Of a DNA stretch of 64,000 bases, positions 46,230 through 58,699 are shown in pieces. The stretch is from Tolypeutes matacus. Taxonomy: Eukaryota; Chordata; Mammalia; Cingulata; Chlamyphoridae. The stretch's first letter is position 1. Each line of letters starts with the position of its first letter. The position numbers and the translations under genes are program-made. The notes under the pieces are model-generated. The model had not been told where the DNA came from and searched no databases. It saw only the letters and a program-made list of their open reading frames with translations. The DNA is taken from positions 8,192,051 to 8,256,050 of the forward strand of contig JAKSZT010054399.1 in assembly GCA_026826555.1 (NCBI GenBank). The letters are read 5' to 3'.

Positions 46230-46600
46230 TAGGAAATCTCACAAGTAAGGCATTCAGCCAACTGCCATATGCCCTGACAAAGATACCAACGCAGCAGCGA
46301 GCCCAGGGAGCTGTTTTATCATTAGCCCCTCACCCAGCAGTGGTAGAAACTCATTTAGCCCCATGCTGGACTTTCATTAGGCCAGACTCGCATCAGATGG
46401 TCCCCCGTTTGGCTCTGGCGCAGTGTGGCCCTTTAGTGGGGGAGGGGGCCGTATCTCAGCTCAGCAGGGAGGCCAGTCTAGAGTGTCCCTTCCTGACAGA
46501 TGCCAGCGAGGCCCTGGCTGCAGCCGTGGCTAAGGGAGCCTGATGCACGGCAATCTTTTATGTTGGCATTTTGTGGGACACGAAACTTTTGCAAAAGGGA
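46230..46600. promoter_or_regulatory. Candidate conserved non-coding element (GC-rich)
   Basis: The base composition changes abruptly to GC-rich with several CpGs (ggccagactcgcatcagatg, tggctctggcgcagtgtggc, gggggccgtatctcagctca) inside AT-rich DNA. It has no repeat signature. A 113-codon plus-strand frame spans it but lacks any recognisable domain, so I read it as regulatory rather than coding. Homeobox-type TCATTAG (46373-46379) and an E box, CAGATG (46393-46398), are present. Confidence 0.4.
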
Positions 46601-48419
46601 AAAATACTAAACCCTTCAAGATACTTCTACTGAAAATAAGATGAAGTTAAAAAAAAAAAAATCCATAAAGCTGGAAGTAAAGAGTAAATGCTAGAAATCT
46701 TATCTTGGAACCATAGCAAATAGTTGAACTGACACAGACAATCTTTTTTTTTTTTTTTAACCTCAAGACTGTAATAAAAAGTCAACGAAGCAAGCAAGGG
46801 ATGTGAATATATTCTAATAGGACTGCTGTGAAATGTTAGAGGGACATTTTTCTTCTTCATAGAGAAGTGATGTAAACAATATACAGAAATAGAGAATGAG
46901 TATTAATGTCTAGTAAAGATAGATATAGAAAGATGATAGATATATCTAGAAAAGATACATTTCTTAGAACAGGCATCTGATACATACATACATCATAGCA
47001 GTGATACATACCATAGTCATGAGGAACAAAGAATTTTCAAAATTGAATTTGAGTGCATTTCTTTTAAATCTGTAATAATTCTATCAAAAGTATACAGGAA
47101 AGAAAGAAAGAACACAGATGAATGATTTTTCCCCCCTATTAGCCTTTTCTGGAGGAAAAAATGTCACATTCAATATTTGAATTACTGTTTATTTTTTAAA
47201 ACATGTTCCTGTGCTATATTACATTATTATAATTTATTCTCTGAAAGTTTTTCAGAAATATATTTGTAAATATGCATTTGAAGCTATTTGTAGGTAATAG
47301 AATCCAAAATGTATCCTTCTGTTATTTTTTTAAGTATATACAAATTACAGAACAAACAACAGATAAGCTAGGAGAAACACTTTATTTTCATTCTTTTATG
47401 TCGTATATTTAATTATCTTACTTTCATATAGATTATAAACATCATTACTTTATAAATAAATTAAGTCTTTGTATCAATATAACATATTAAATAATCAGTG
47501 TGCAAAGTATTTTATATTTACTTGCTCTTCTAACCAATATCTTGATATGTCAATTCAATCAATATGAAAGCAACAGATCGAAAAGCAAAGGGTTTATGAA
47601 AAAGAAGCAGGGGGATCTTTCCTAAGAGCACTGAATTATCAAGCAGAATATCTATTTATTTTATAGTTAGAAGAGTGATATAAAACATCAACAACAAAAT
47701 ATAAAAAGTAGAAAATTAAAATAAAATAAGATAAAGCAAAATACAATACAATCAACAATACAATCAACATAAACAAGTTGCACAATAATCTAAAATACCT
47801 GTGACCCCTGAATGTTGATCAACTAATCAGGGAAAATAGTTGTCAGTTTCAGTTTCTGATCCTTTTAAAGTCCAGTGGTTCTTGCTAAAGTATTCTGTTC
47901 TCTTTCCTCATCTTCTCTGGGACTGAAGTTTTCAGATATTTTCAAATCAATGGACCATGGGGAGCTTTCTTGGTGCAGTGAAGTCCCTTTTAGTGCATTT
48001 CACTCCAGGCGTCTCTATTCCTGATTGTCAATGACACATGGTTTATGGTCCACTTAATCATCCTGACTAATGTCAATTTATAGACATTTATAGACAATTT
48101 ATTAAATATAAATTTATTTAAATAGGAACATTATATGAATAAGGTAATCTCTATTTTCAAACTAAGGGTTATTGCTGCAAAATCTTGCAAATAATTGTTT
48201 TCTAAGGGGCAATATAATGACATGCATACATGCACATGTGCTATAAACCAATGACCCTATCAAATGTGAATGAATAAACAGGAAGCTGAAATGACTGAAA
48301 TATCATTGATATTTTAAGATCTGTTTCCTCTGGTTTTGAATTTCAGAAGTGGACATTGTGGAGGTGTGTCTGAATGTATATTTTTATGTGTTGTGTGTGT
48401 GTGCTTTGGAATAATTACT

Positions 48420-49400
48420 AAGATATCTAGCAACATTCCTGAGTGCTTACGATATTTAAAAGTGCTGAAGATGCATTTGAGGTAGTTATTCCCGGAGACA
48501 ACGATTCAGCTGCAACATTAGCAAATTGGGCTAAGCCTCTTCTATGTACCACAGGTATCAGAAAGTTGAGGGCATATAGAAGCCCTCGAGCAGGTGGGCT
48601 GTGTTGAAGCGCCACCTACTGAAATGCTGTGCTCCCCAATCCTGCAAGCCCAAAGTTGGCATTTCCTAAAGCCTTGGCAAAACTGGTTCAGGGGAAAAAA
48701 ATTACAGTACAAATGAAATCCTATTTTTGGCAAACAGGACTCTATAAGTGTGTCAGCTTCAAACTTTACTGATTACAGCAGTTTGTCTATGCTAACGCAT
48801 TTGTGATCTCTCTTTTCAAAGGAAGAATAAAAACCACCAAGGAGAATATCAGCTTGCATGCTCAAAAATTGGGTCGTTTGTGGGTATATGAAACGAAGGG
48901 AGGAGAAAGAGGAGGATGGGTGGTTTTCAATGTAATTTACATGTTTGCAGAATTTTTTTTCAGAATGAAATAGATCTGAATAAAAGTCATACTATCACGG
49001 TATGCGCGGACAAACAAAAAGCGATAACTGATTATAGTCATCTTAATGTGAAGATAAATTAACACTTAAATAAGCTCATATAAATGCATTCCCCGTCTCT
49101 CTTTCAACCTACTCTCTACCCTTAAATTTAAAGCAACCAAAAGAAAAAAAATGCTCAGGAGGAACTGAATATTCCGTCTCACATTGTAAGTGAGAATAAG
49201 AATGTTGTCCAGCCACATTGCAAACAGGACAACTTGCTCGTGACTACCTGGACAAGCTTCGGTGATTATCTTATGATCAGTTGAGATAATTTTAAAAGGC
49301 TTTAAAAACAGAATGCCATGTCGCATATTTTGGATATTGGCAAAACAAAATTGCTCTCTTTCTAAAGCAATGCCTTAGAAATATAATTGAGCATTTCTTC
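48420..49400. promoter_or_regulatory. Candidate conserved non-coding cluster
   Basis: Mixed-composition unique sequence, including gcaacattagcaaattgggc, gttgaagcgccacctactga, gaagcgccacc and 'ggacaagcttcggtgattat'. It is free of microsatellites and repeat signatures. Nothing proves function. Confidence 0.3.
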
Positions 49401-51854
49401 TATAAACAAGACTTGAGCTTGTGGGTGGGGGTGGGGGGGAGTCAGTTAGCTTCAGAACATGTGGGTTTCTGTTTGTAAAATTTAGGGGAGACTATCAGTT
49501 TGTTTTCTTTTTCTTCTGACCTCAATTCTTAAATTTATGCAGTAACAAATCCATTCTTCATAGCCATTGAGAATATCTATTTAAATAATATACCACAGGC
49601 TAGTTCTGAGAATACTAATATCGTTTTCTGAACAAAGGTAATTTATTTAATATATTTTTAAAATAGCCAAAGTAAAACTTCCCAGGCCTGATATATTCTT
49701 AAAGTACTCTCTGGTAAATACATGTTTGTATGAAATATGTAGGAGTCATTCAGAAATCTATATAAGTAGGAAAGTCATTTATATACTTAACTACTCCAGT
49801 AGCACATATACATGGCTCTCCTTTGAGGCCACAATCTTTTATGATGTTGACTTTTCAATTCATAAACTTCCAAAGGTAATACCCCTTGTATCACCTACTC
49901 TGCCTTCAAAAAGCTGCAACTGCCTTTTCATTATATATAAAGTTTAATTGCCAAAGTAAAGATTAAATCATATTAAGTTTGGTTTAAAGCCAAAGAAAAA
50001 GAGTAAAAGGAATTTTAGAAAGTGACTCAATCCCCTTCCTCAAATATCAATTTCTACTCTTATGCATTGTGTTTTCAATGCCAAAAGTGCTTGCAATTTA
50101 AATGTTTAAGTTATTTATTCACGTATAGCATTTTAGGGATTTGTCTAATTTGTTTTTAGGCCACTGTCCTTAATCATAATTGAATTAGGAATTCAATTAG
50201 GAATTAGGAATTATAACCCAAACAAGATCTGGGAGCCACTTTTGTGGCCTCCACTAATGTCTTTGATTAAAAAGAGCACAAATATGCTTTTCTGTATTAT
50301 CAATAAAATGAGGGTCGTAATAACTAATCTTTCCTTCATGGAAACTATAAAAATAGCATCTTTAAATTACCGAGATTTTTTAAAAAGAGTCATTACTTGG
50401 CCAAGAAAATTTCAGGACCTTGTTGAAAATCTAAACTTAATTTTAAGTTCAATTAATCCAAAGCTACAGCTGTGATACGTACCAGCACCTATACTCACAC
50501 ACTCTATCAGAAGGGCAGTCTCAAAAGAGTCCTTTCACTCATTTTAGGAAAACCACTGGCTTACAATTCACATTCAGAAATTGCCAGATTCATAATTTCA
50601 AATCATTCCAGAGCCAATTTCAAACTATGATTAGTAAAGGCAAATTTTCTTTCTGCAATGGGAACATTTCTTTTAGAACTTTTCAAATATCTACCAGAGT
50701 AGAAAAAGGAGCGTAAGGGCATTAAACACCTGTGCCCCTGAAAAGCATCTCAGGTAACAAATGGAAAAGAATGAATTACACGTAATACGAAACTTTCTCT
50801 CATTTAATGGAAGCATATACAGTTCAGATCTACACTTGCAAAAGAACACAGAGATCAAAACATGCATAGGTTTCAGGTATAACTACTAACACCTAAAATA
50901 ACAAACGACACAAGCACAAAAAGAATCATGAAAATATTGCTAAAATGGATTAGACGTCTTCATCTTCTACAGTGTCTGAACACCACATCCTTCCTTCAAG
51001 AGTCCATCCCTGAGGCAAAATCCTGAGTAAATAAATGGACCATGTCCCCGGCCCCAAACGTCATCACCACTTTCTAGCTTGACTTGCTCAAGGGAGAGCA
51101 GATCCTGAAGTGGAGAGCACGCTGTCCCATTGCTCCTTCTTGAGTTCTAATCTGAGGACTGTTAGCAATCTAAGGTAGCTAGTGCTTTTAGGCCATGCAC
51201 CACACACATGCAATTCTGAAATAAAATAAATGCCTAAACCATCATCTAGCTAGTTGACAGCTGGTCCTTTCTACTATGAGACAATCATTATGTGTGCTTT
51301 TTTTTTTTTTTTTTTACAAATCTCAGACAAAGTTGGCTTAATTTATGTACTTTGCTAAAAGATCTGTTTTGTATGTAAGCAAGACCTTTAAGCAATGGGT
51401 CTAATTTAATGTGTTCTGGATTTCTTTTATAGAAATCTGGAAAGACATTCAAAGCAACGTAATTTTTTTCAGAACAAATAAAAGGTATAACTTAAATGAT
51501 ACATGGCAGCTAATATCCCTCAAACAACACCATCACTAACTTATTTGTCAACCATGATTCAAGTGAAGTGGGCAGAAGCTTCTCAAGAGGATCAAGAGGG
51601 CACACGTTTTCTCTCAAGAGGATCCTGTTATGCTCACTGAAACAACCACCAGGGCAGAAGACCATAGAGCAAAGTGTGACCCAACCATTGAATAAAGAAA
51701 TCAAGAAGATATATATAAGATGGCACAGCTTAAACCTCATTATGTATTTTCAACATACAACATAACTCCAGGCTCTCAGGGTTCATATAAGAAATTTCTA
51801 TTTTGAGATTTATTAGCATTGACTAATAATAGAGTCCCAATGAGAAAGACTTCG

Positions 51855-52080
51855 CCCTCTCTGTTGAGCTCCTGCTGTATGCCAGAATTTTGTAAAGCAC
51901 TTAAAACTATACCTTATTTAATTTTCTCAACAATTCCATAAATGTTAAGCCATTTTACAGATGAGGAAACTGATGTTCAGATAAATTAAGTATACTTAAT
52001 AACAAATAGCTAACAGGTAGCAGAGATCTGATTTATATCTGGATAGTTCTGATTCAAAAGTTCGTGTTCCTTGAACTGTA
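51855..52080 (-). repeat. MIR SINE
   Basis: Reverse-complement MIR with 'tttaattttctcaacaattcc', ccattttacagatgaggaaa (core), 'aacaaatagctaacagg', 'gcagagatctgatttat' in order. Confidence 0.85.
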
Positions 52081-54321
52081 TTACATGGTGCTGAAGCACA
52101 ACACACAGCTTACATGATTGTACAAGACTTTGAAAACTTACTAGATAATTGCATTCTGTTGGATGAAACTGCTTAATGTAAATAATTTGATTCTTATTTT
52201 TTTCAGTCATGAAAAGTCATGTCTTGGAAAACCATAATCACCTCTTCTTTTCCCAGAGTAAACAGCTTGTTGTTATAAATTTCTTCTTTCTGTCTTCTCC
52301 ATAGATAAGATTGTACTGATAAAAATTTCCCTTATCATCCTAAATACTTGCAAGAAATTGATTTACTTTATGAAAAATATATAGTTAAATTTCTCCAAAA
52401 CTTTTCCATACTTACAAAGTAAGCAAGAAAATTTTATGACCATCCGAAGAGTCTTACACTCCATTCAACATAATCTTTATATAAAAAGAAAAGCACATTA
52501 AAATGTTAATGTACTCAAATAAAAATCAATGTGACATTCGTTTGTAGTTCCTTAAGTCACTTTTCTAAACTTCAAAGCCACAGCATCTAAATGTTTGTCT
52601 AAAGGTTCTCAATTTTGGTTTTAGCTGTGGTTATCTAGCTTGTAAAACAAAATGCTGGCCTAATTTTCAAGACTTAGACCTTATTAATGAACACAGTTCT
52701 ATGTTTAGAACCTCATATAAGTACTTAATTCTTCACATACCTAATTTTTAATAACATGCTCCTGATTTAGGTTCTTAAATGCATATTTCAAGCAACCAGT
52801 TTTTTTTTGTTGTTGTAACTGGATTAAGTTACCTATTATAGATCATAAAGTAGATAAGATATGCCAAAAATGTTTATTAAAAAGTTTAAGGCCGTGAGCA
52901 GAATTTCATTCAGGTATTACCATAATCCCACAAAAACCCTAAAATCATAGTTAGTAACTGGCTTGGTTTACAAATTAGGTTGCTAAATTAGCAGACCAAA
53001 AATGATACCAATAATTCTCTTTTTTGAATTAAGAAACCTCATATTTATAATAATCCTACTCAACATTAAGTATAAAAAATCTGGCAACCTCCTGAGTTAT
53101 CTGGTATCTAGATATTTTACTTGTACCATGGCAGAACTAAAAGTAGGCCTAGGAAAAAGAAAGCTCATCCCATCATTTTATGGATGAGGACAAGTGATTT
53201 GCTCAGAATCGTAGAGAAAATCCAAGTCTCCTGAAGCTTGGTCTAGGGGCTTGATCCTAACTTTGTTTATTTCATTTAAAACTAAACAAATAATAGGATC
53301 TTGTTGTGGTGGCATTCTCCAATAGAACTACATTCAAGAGTCATTTCCCTCTTTACACTAAAATATAGTATTCAACTCTATTCAAATCTGGATATAAATC
53401 TCTTTAAGAAATACATTTACCTAATTGCCAGGGCCAGTAGTTTTAAGGATAGATGGAAACAAATGTGATTTAATGAAGCTGTCTATTCCATTCGAGGTTA
53501 TGCCCACCACCCTGTCTACTGGCTTTCCGTTGATTGTCCAGATTCCCTATGGTGAAAGCAGTTGCACTGCTGGCAGTTTCTATGTTCAGACTTAAAATTA
53601 CATGTCCAACAGGCAGATGCTCTTTGGCAAATGAGATCATTGAAGGGTTTCCCTGAGCCAGAGAAGGTACAGTGAGAACATGGGAAAAGATAATGTGGAT
53701 GTAGGTGATTCAACACAATGCCTGAGAACAATAGGACCAAAATCCCTAAGCTCGACCAAAGTCTTCTAGGAACACTGTCCTCTAGCTCTTTCCTTCTACA
53801 CTTCTATCTCACAAATAGATGGAAAAGTAGTTCTCCCTTGTGCCACATCCTCTGCCTTCCTTTTTTTTTTTTTTTTTCCTTTTGGTTTCAGTCCCTTTCT
53901 AGTTTCTATTCAGATATTGCTTATCTCTTTGCTTTCTTCCTGCTCTTTTCTCAGACCCTATAAAGGGCAAAAAATGAATTATCAAAAGGTACCCATAATC
54001 CTGCCTCTACAAATTCCTCAATAGAATAAATGTGCAAGGCTCTTTCACCTTTCACCTTCAGCATGTGCTTTCCCCAAGGTCAGAGAATTAGTGAAGAACA
54101 AAGAGAAAGGTGTCCACCAAGACCTAACTGTATTGCCACATGAGAGAGGAAAGTGATGTGTCCAATTCCTCTATTAGAGTTTGTTTTTGTTTTAGCATGA
54201 AAGAATTGAAAGTTCCTGAATGTAATGGGATGCCATATTCTTCATGACACCTTCCTTAGTTTTCCCAAGGAATATAATTTTCCCTGCCTCTTTCTTTCCC
54301 CCAAATTAGGAAGTACATATC
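52081..54321. other. Mostly unclassified DNA
   Basis: A reversed MIR scrap is possible at 53155-53260 (cattttatggatgaggacaa, tgatttgctcagaatcgtag). A poly(T) run lies at about 53861-53877. Otherwise no repeat or gene recognised. Confidence 0.45.
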
Positions 54322-54869
54322 TGTGGTAGTTTGAGTCTTTTGGGGACCCCAGAAGATTATGTTCTTAAATTGGTTCATTCCTGTGGGTGTGAACCTATGG
54401 TAAACCTTTGATAAGATTAGATTCCATTAAGAACCATTTGTTTAAATTACTCCAGTAAGGCATAGCCCAGGGTGGGTCTTAATCCTTTTACTGGAGCCAT
54501 TTATAAAGGAAATGAATATACAGAGGAAAAGGGCATAGAAACAGAAAGAAAACCCAAAACGTTGAGAGAGAAGGCCCTGAGAGCCAGAGGCTGAAATTAT
54601 TGGAACACAGAAGCTAAGAGGAAGCCACTGAAGCCAGAAGCTAAAAGCAATGAGGCCCAGAGGAGAGAAGAGAAGGGAGAGATGAGTGGATGCTTCCATG
54701 TGCCGACCACCCACAGCTGCAGTTCAGGGAGGAAACATCTCCTGATGATGCTTTCATTTGGACACTTCCATGGCCTCAGATCTGAAAGCTTTTACGTTAG
54801 TAAATCCCCACTGTAAAAGCCAACTCATTTCTCGTATATTTCCTTGGCAGGCTTTAACAAATTAAAACA
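54322..54869 (+). mobile_element. MLT1-like (MaLR/ERVL) solo LTR, xenarthran type
   Basis: Opens tgtggtagtttgagtctttt and continues cattcctgtgggtgtgaacc, 'tactccagtaaggcatagcc', gtgggtcttaatccttttac, tggagccatttataaagg, gatgatgctttcatttggac and closes ctttaacaaattaaaacac. Same family as 5921-6380, slightly longer. The middle (54590-54690) contains repeated 'agccagaagctaaaag / agccagaggctgaaa' phrases, a small internal expansion. Confidence 0.8.
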
Positions 54870-54919
54870 CCATCTATTAAGCACAGACTGCATTGCATGT
54901 AATCAGTTACAAGTCTATC

Positions 54920-55030
54920 CCCCAACACACCACTCAACTGACAGCTCATTGAGGGTAGATACCACATTGTTTTTATATTTCTGCTTGCCTTGTGTACACA
55001 ACGGTCTCCCTGGAAAGTCCACTTTCTCCC
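54920..55030 (+). repeat. Possible L2 3' end fragment
   Basis: Wording 'gacagctcattgagggtagataccacattg' (about 54939-54968) resembles the L2 3' UTR 'ctccttgagggcagggacc'. Diverged. Confidence 0.4.
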
Positions 55031-55494
55031 AGACCAGTCCTCATGGTGCATGCATATTCATCTTTAAAGGTCAGAGTTTATGCTCTCCATGGCACCACAT
55101 AATGACTCAGTAATGACTAAAGACCTCACTTGCCCATTGACTTAACTGTAAATAAGAGAAAAATATGTCTAGTAAACTAAGTTTATCAGTCTGAGTTTTA
55201 AAATGACTGAGGAAATGGTTCTGACTTTCTGACAAACAATGCCTTTGAGGAATGCGGGAATGCAGAGTTTTGCTTACAAGTGAAATACTACTTCTATTTA
55301 TGGCTTTTTATGATTAACTACAGTTGGGTACCTTCCGGGCATCTTGACAAAACCACAGTTTACGTTGTCAAGATGTTGCACAGGAACTCATTAATTGCCC
55401 CCCATCATTCCTTGACTGAGCCACCAGCATCAGTCACTCAGGTGGTATACCACCACTGCCCCCTTCAGCAGTCCCATGGGTTGTCTGTCACCAC
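55031..55494. other. Unclassified DNA
   Basis: Nothing recognised. The open frame 55280-55612 runs into the L2 below and is not supported. Confidence 0.5.
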
Positions 55495-55827
55495 GCCCTG
55501 TGCTCTCCACCTCCTCACACATCCCTCAACTCCATTCTCTTCTCCATCCCCATTGCTACAGCCGTATTCCAGCTACCGCATCTTCTCCTGGGCAACTGCC
55601 ATGGTCTCCTGATGGTCTCCTGGCTTCCGGGCTTCCTTTCTCCATACCCGCTTTATCCTCCAAACAGCTGTAGTAGTTCGTCCACTTTCTAAAATGCAAA
55701 TTTAATCATGCCATCCCCCTGTTTGAATGCCTTCATCCTCCCACCTCCTTCATTGCCTGCTGGCCTAGGATAAGGTCCAAACTCCCTAAGCTGGAATAAA
55801 AAGGCTATAAATGACTCTCTGGCTCTG
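55495..55827 (+). mobile_element. L2 LINE fragment, left part
   Basis: Ancient L2 wording: actttctaaaatgcaaattt, aatcatgccatccccctgtt, 'gaatgccttcatcctccc', cctaggataaggtccaaact, ccctaagctggaataaaaag. The right part resumes at about 56150 after an insertion. Confidence 0.7.
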
Positions 55828-56147
55828 CAGTGTCGAACATAGTAGCCATTAGCTACATGTGCATTTAGCACTTGACATGTGGCCAGTCTAAATTGAAATG
55901 TGCTATAAGGGTAAAGTATATGCTGGGTTTCAAAGGCTTAGTATGAAAAAGGAACATAAAATATCTCTAATATTTTTGTATTGATGTCAGGTCAAAATGA
56001 TGATATTTTGGGTATATTAAGTTTAAATAGTTTTTTAAAATTAGTTTCATCTTTCCCTTTCTTTCTTTTAATGTGACTACTAGAAAATTTCAAATTACAT
56101 ACATGACTTGCTTCAAAATTTCTAATAGATAGCATTGGAATGGTAGG
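55828..56147 (+). mobile_element. hAT-like DNA transposon inserted in L2
   Basis: Begins cagtgtcgaacatagtagcc. It contains gcacttgacatgtggccagt, ctaaattgaaatgtgctata, tcaaaggcttagtatgaaaa, 'atgatattttgggtatatt' and gtgactactagaaaatttca. This is a common mammalian DNA-transposon sequence. It interrupts the L2 reading order, so it is younger than the L2. Confidence 0.6.
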
Positions 56148-56345
56148 TAGCTTCTAGAATGCCACCACTCTGCTTAGGATGACCTCCTCCTCCCCCTCCA
56201 TTCGCACAACTCTTGATAAAGATATATTCATCTCGAAAAACTCATTTCCTCTACAAAGTTTTTACTACCTTCCACGTGGTATGTAAGCTCCTTCACCATC
56301 TTACCACATATTGCCTTCGTAATCCCACTATAAACTTCTCAAGCC
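56148..56345 (+). mobile_element. L2 LINE fragment, right part
   Basis: Continues the L2 order: 'cgaaaaactcatttcctctac', aaagtttttactaccttcca, 'atgtaagctccttcacc'. Same orientation as 55495-55827. Confidence 0.55.
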
Positions 56346-56359
56346 CACCACCACCATCA

Positions 56360-56570
56360 TCACTGTGAACACTTACATAGCACTTCAATTTGCTAGGCAC
56401 TGTTCTGAGGGCTTGACATACATATTCATTAAATCTTCCTATGAGCCTTATAAGAGGCTATTTACTATATTTAATACTATTTAATATCTTTCCAAACTCT
56501 ACCAGTAAGTGACATAGCCAATATTCACATCTCAACAGGTCTGCTCCTGACATATACACCCAGGGATGCA
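56360..56570 (-). repeat. MIR SINE
   Basis: Reverse-complement MIR: acttacatagcacttcaatt, 'tgctaggcactgttctgag', 'attaaatcttcctatgagcc', 'agtaagtgacatagcca', 'aggtctgctcctgac'. Confidence 0.75.
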
Positions 56571-57034
56571 CATAACAGTTACTCTTCTCCCTCCAGATCA
56601 GGGCCAGGAACCAACAATGGGAGCACAGAGTGACTCCACATTGCCCTAGGGAGGGGCCAGGGAAGGAATCAACCAGGGCTCCCTGAGCTCCTCCTACTGT
56701 TTTTAAGCTGGTTTTCTGTTTTTGTTTTGTTTTGTTTTATTCGGTGCTGGACAGTTGCTGAAATCCTTTAACTGTTTTCCTTAGCTCTGAGAAAGATGGT
56801 AACACCAGGCTTTGCTAGTCTTTCAAAGATTCTGTGGGAGAACAGAACTGTGGAGCATCTTACACCATATTGGTCGACCAGAAGTCTCTATGAGCTCAGA
56901 ACATGTTCCTAACAACTATTCTTCTAGCTTTCCTGACTTTCCCTCAATCTTCCCTGCCTCATGCTTTAGCTCATGCAGAATTTTTATTTTCCAGAATTGT
57001 TGCACTTAATTACCCAATGCTGATTTTTCGCCAG
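56571..57034. other. Unclassified DNA
   Basis: A (GTTTT)n tract lies at about 56716-56738. No repeat family or gene recognised otherwise. Confidence 0.5.
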
Positions 57035-57150
57035 CTGATAGTAAAGTCCTTGAAGAGTAGCAGCCCCAACTGTCTTATTCACTGAAGTATTCCCCATGCC
57101 TAACAGACACTTGGCACATAGGAAAAAGTCAATAAATAGTTTTAAATGAA
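57035..57150 (+). mobile_element. L2 LINE 3' end
   Basis: Reads 'aaagtccttgaagagtagcagcc' (57045-57067), aactgtcttattcactgaag, tattccccatgcctaacaga, cacttggcacatagg, 'tcaataaatag'. This is the characteristic L2 terminus. Confidence 0.8.
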
Positions 57151-57229
57151 GAAAATGTTCTTTCTCCTTCTAGACTATATAGAAACTCTAAAAAATATAA
57201 GAAAAACATTTTAAAAATAGTAGTGATAA

Positions 57230-57400
57230 TAATAATAATAAGAACTGCCTTTTATTGAGTGCCTGCTGGGACTGGTAAGTTGCACAAACCTATGAGGTCA
57301 TTATTTCCCTCATTTACCGAGGTAAACTATTGAAGTTATTTAAGTGTCTAGCTCAAGAAAAAATAGCCACTTAAGTGCCAGGGAAGGTTGGAAATCCCAA
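57230..57400 (-). repeat. MIR SINE
   Basis: Reversed MIR beginning after an (ATA)n tract: ttttattgagtgcctgctgg, 'acctatgaggtcattatttcc', ctcatttaccgaggtaaact, 'taagtgtctagctcaag'. Confidence 0.65.
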
Positions 57401-57739
57401 CATGCCTGATGCTCTTTCCATTCTATTGTAAGACTGTAGGAAACAGTCCCTGAAACAGAGAGACTTATAAGACTAGTTGAAAAGAATATTGAGTTTCCCT
57501 CCATAAAAATTACTAAAGTATTACTTTTCATGTATCAGAAAGCTGACGCTAAGGTTGCAGTCGAGGGGTACCCTCACATGCCAATCTCCTTCACCTCAAC
57601 AAGGTCTTGCCTTCAGTTTTCCTCTTCTTTCCCTAGCACTGTAGGGAAATGGGAAGGTGAGGTTACTAAAACTAAAATACTGACTTCACTGTTTTGTGTA
57701 AGGGCTGACTGTCCATCAACTGGATTGTCAGTGAAGCCT

Positions 57740-58060
57740 CCAACTCTCTAGTTTATCCATGCAACTCTACTCAACTCCCCTGTTTACATCTCATACCCTT
57801 CCCAGATAACCCTCCCTGCAACCATACTCAGTTCACATAGCTTCAAAGAGATCATATTCTTTCATATGCCAATGATCATATGACTTCTAAAAGATCTTTC
57901 CTTCTCATACACAAATCTCACCCATGGTTCAAGATTAATCAACTGCATCCTGAAGCTGCAGTTCTCTGGCTCCTCCTGTGACATCTGCAGCTTTCACAGA
58001 CCTCACCTCTGGTACTTACCTTCAGCCCCTGTACAACTAAAATTGCACCAGGTTGCAAGA
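57740..58060 (+). repeat. Possible L2 fragment
   Basis: The order cacaaatctcacccatggtt, caagattaatcaactgcatc, ctgaagctgcag, 'ctctggtacttacc' resembles the L2 3' region ('cacccatccttcaaggccc'). Uncertain. Confidence 0.4.
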
Positions 58061-58699
58061 GGGTGGCTGGCTGAGAGAGTATTTTAGGTTTCTGTGTGCC
58101 ATCAAGGTACCCAGCCTTCTCTCACTGATTCATGCATTCTTTAACCAACATGGACTGTGAACTCACTATGAGCAAGACACTCAACTAAGAGTCTTGGGAA
58201 AAGCAAATGTAAAAACTTCATGGCTCCTGCTTTCAGGGAAAAATAAAATTGTACGCAAATAACTATATAACAAGGAGGAACAGGATAAATTACATTGGAA
58301 ATGAATGTGCAAAGTCCTGTAGTCTTCTTAGGGAAAATGGATGAGGACCGAGAAAGGAGACTTTAATGGAGGAAATGGCACTGGGACTGGGTCTCTAAAA
58401 CAGTATGATGGACTAATGGTGGTGTTGGTGATGGGGGGGGGGTTCTTTATGGTTCCATTTGGGTATCTTATATGTATTGTTTTTAAAAAGAATAAATATT
58501 TAGATATATTTTAGTATTATCTAAATTAAGTATAAGATTAGACTATTTGCCCATTATAAAATTCAGTCTGCATTTCTCAAATTTCAGAGTACCAATTGGC
58601 TATTAGGTATTTAGCAATTTAGGAAATCCCAATGCATATATATTTACAAAAGAAAACAACATAATAACCCTTAAGGATTTTACAACCTAATGTGGCACG
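58061..58699. other. Ancient-repeat-like and unclassified DNA
   Basis: The part 58110-58420 (aacatggactgtgaactcac, 'caagacactcaactaagag', 'atggctcctgctttcagg') resembles a widespread mammalian repeat with 'tgagcacctactatgtgcc', name uncertain. A G run occurs at 58433-58442. Confidence 0.35.

Larger units (their letters stand above)
45329..51854. other. Repeat-poor 6.5 kb, no gene seen
   Basis: I recognise no SINE, LINE, LTR or DNA transposon here, against several per 5 kb elsewhere. Simple-sequence content is limited to poly(T) at 46745-46759 and 51299-51315 and a TG tract at 48391-48404. The segments 46230-46600 and 48420-49400 are described separately. Open frames (45942-46223, 46202-46543, 49066-49326, 50242-50475) do not resemble known proteins. 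Confidence 0.5.

Noticed and set aside
46202..46543. 113-codon plus-strand frame over the GC-rich block
   Set aside because: No recognisable domain or splice context. GC-rich DNA has fewer stops, so an open frame is expected.
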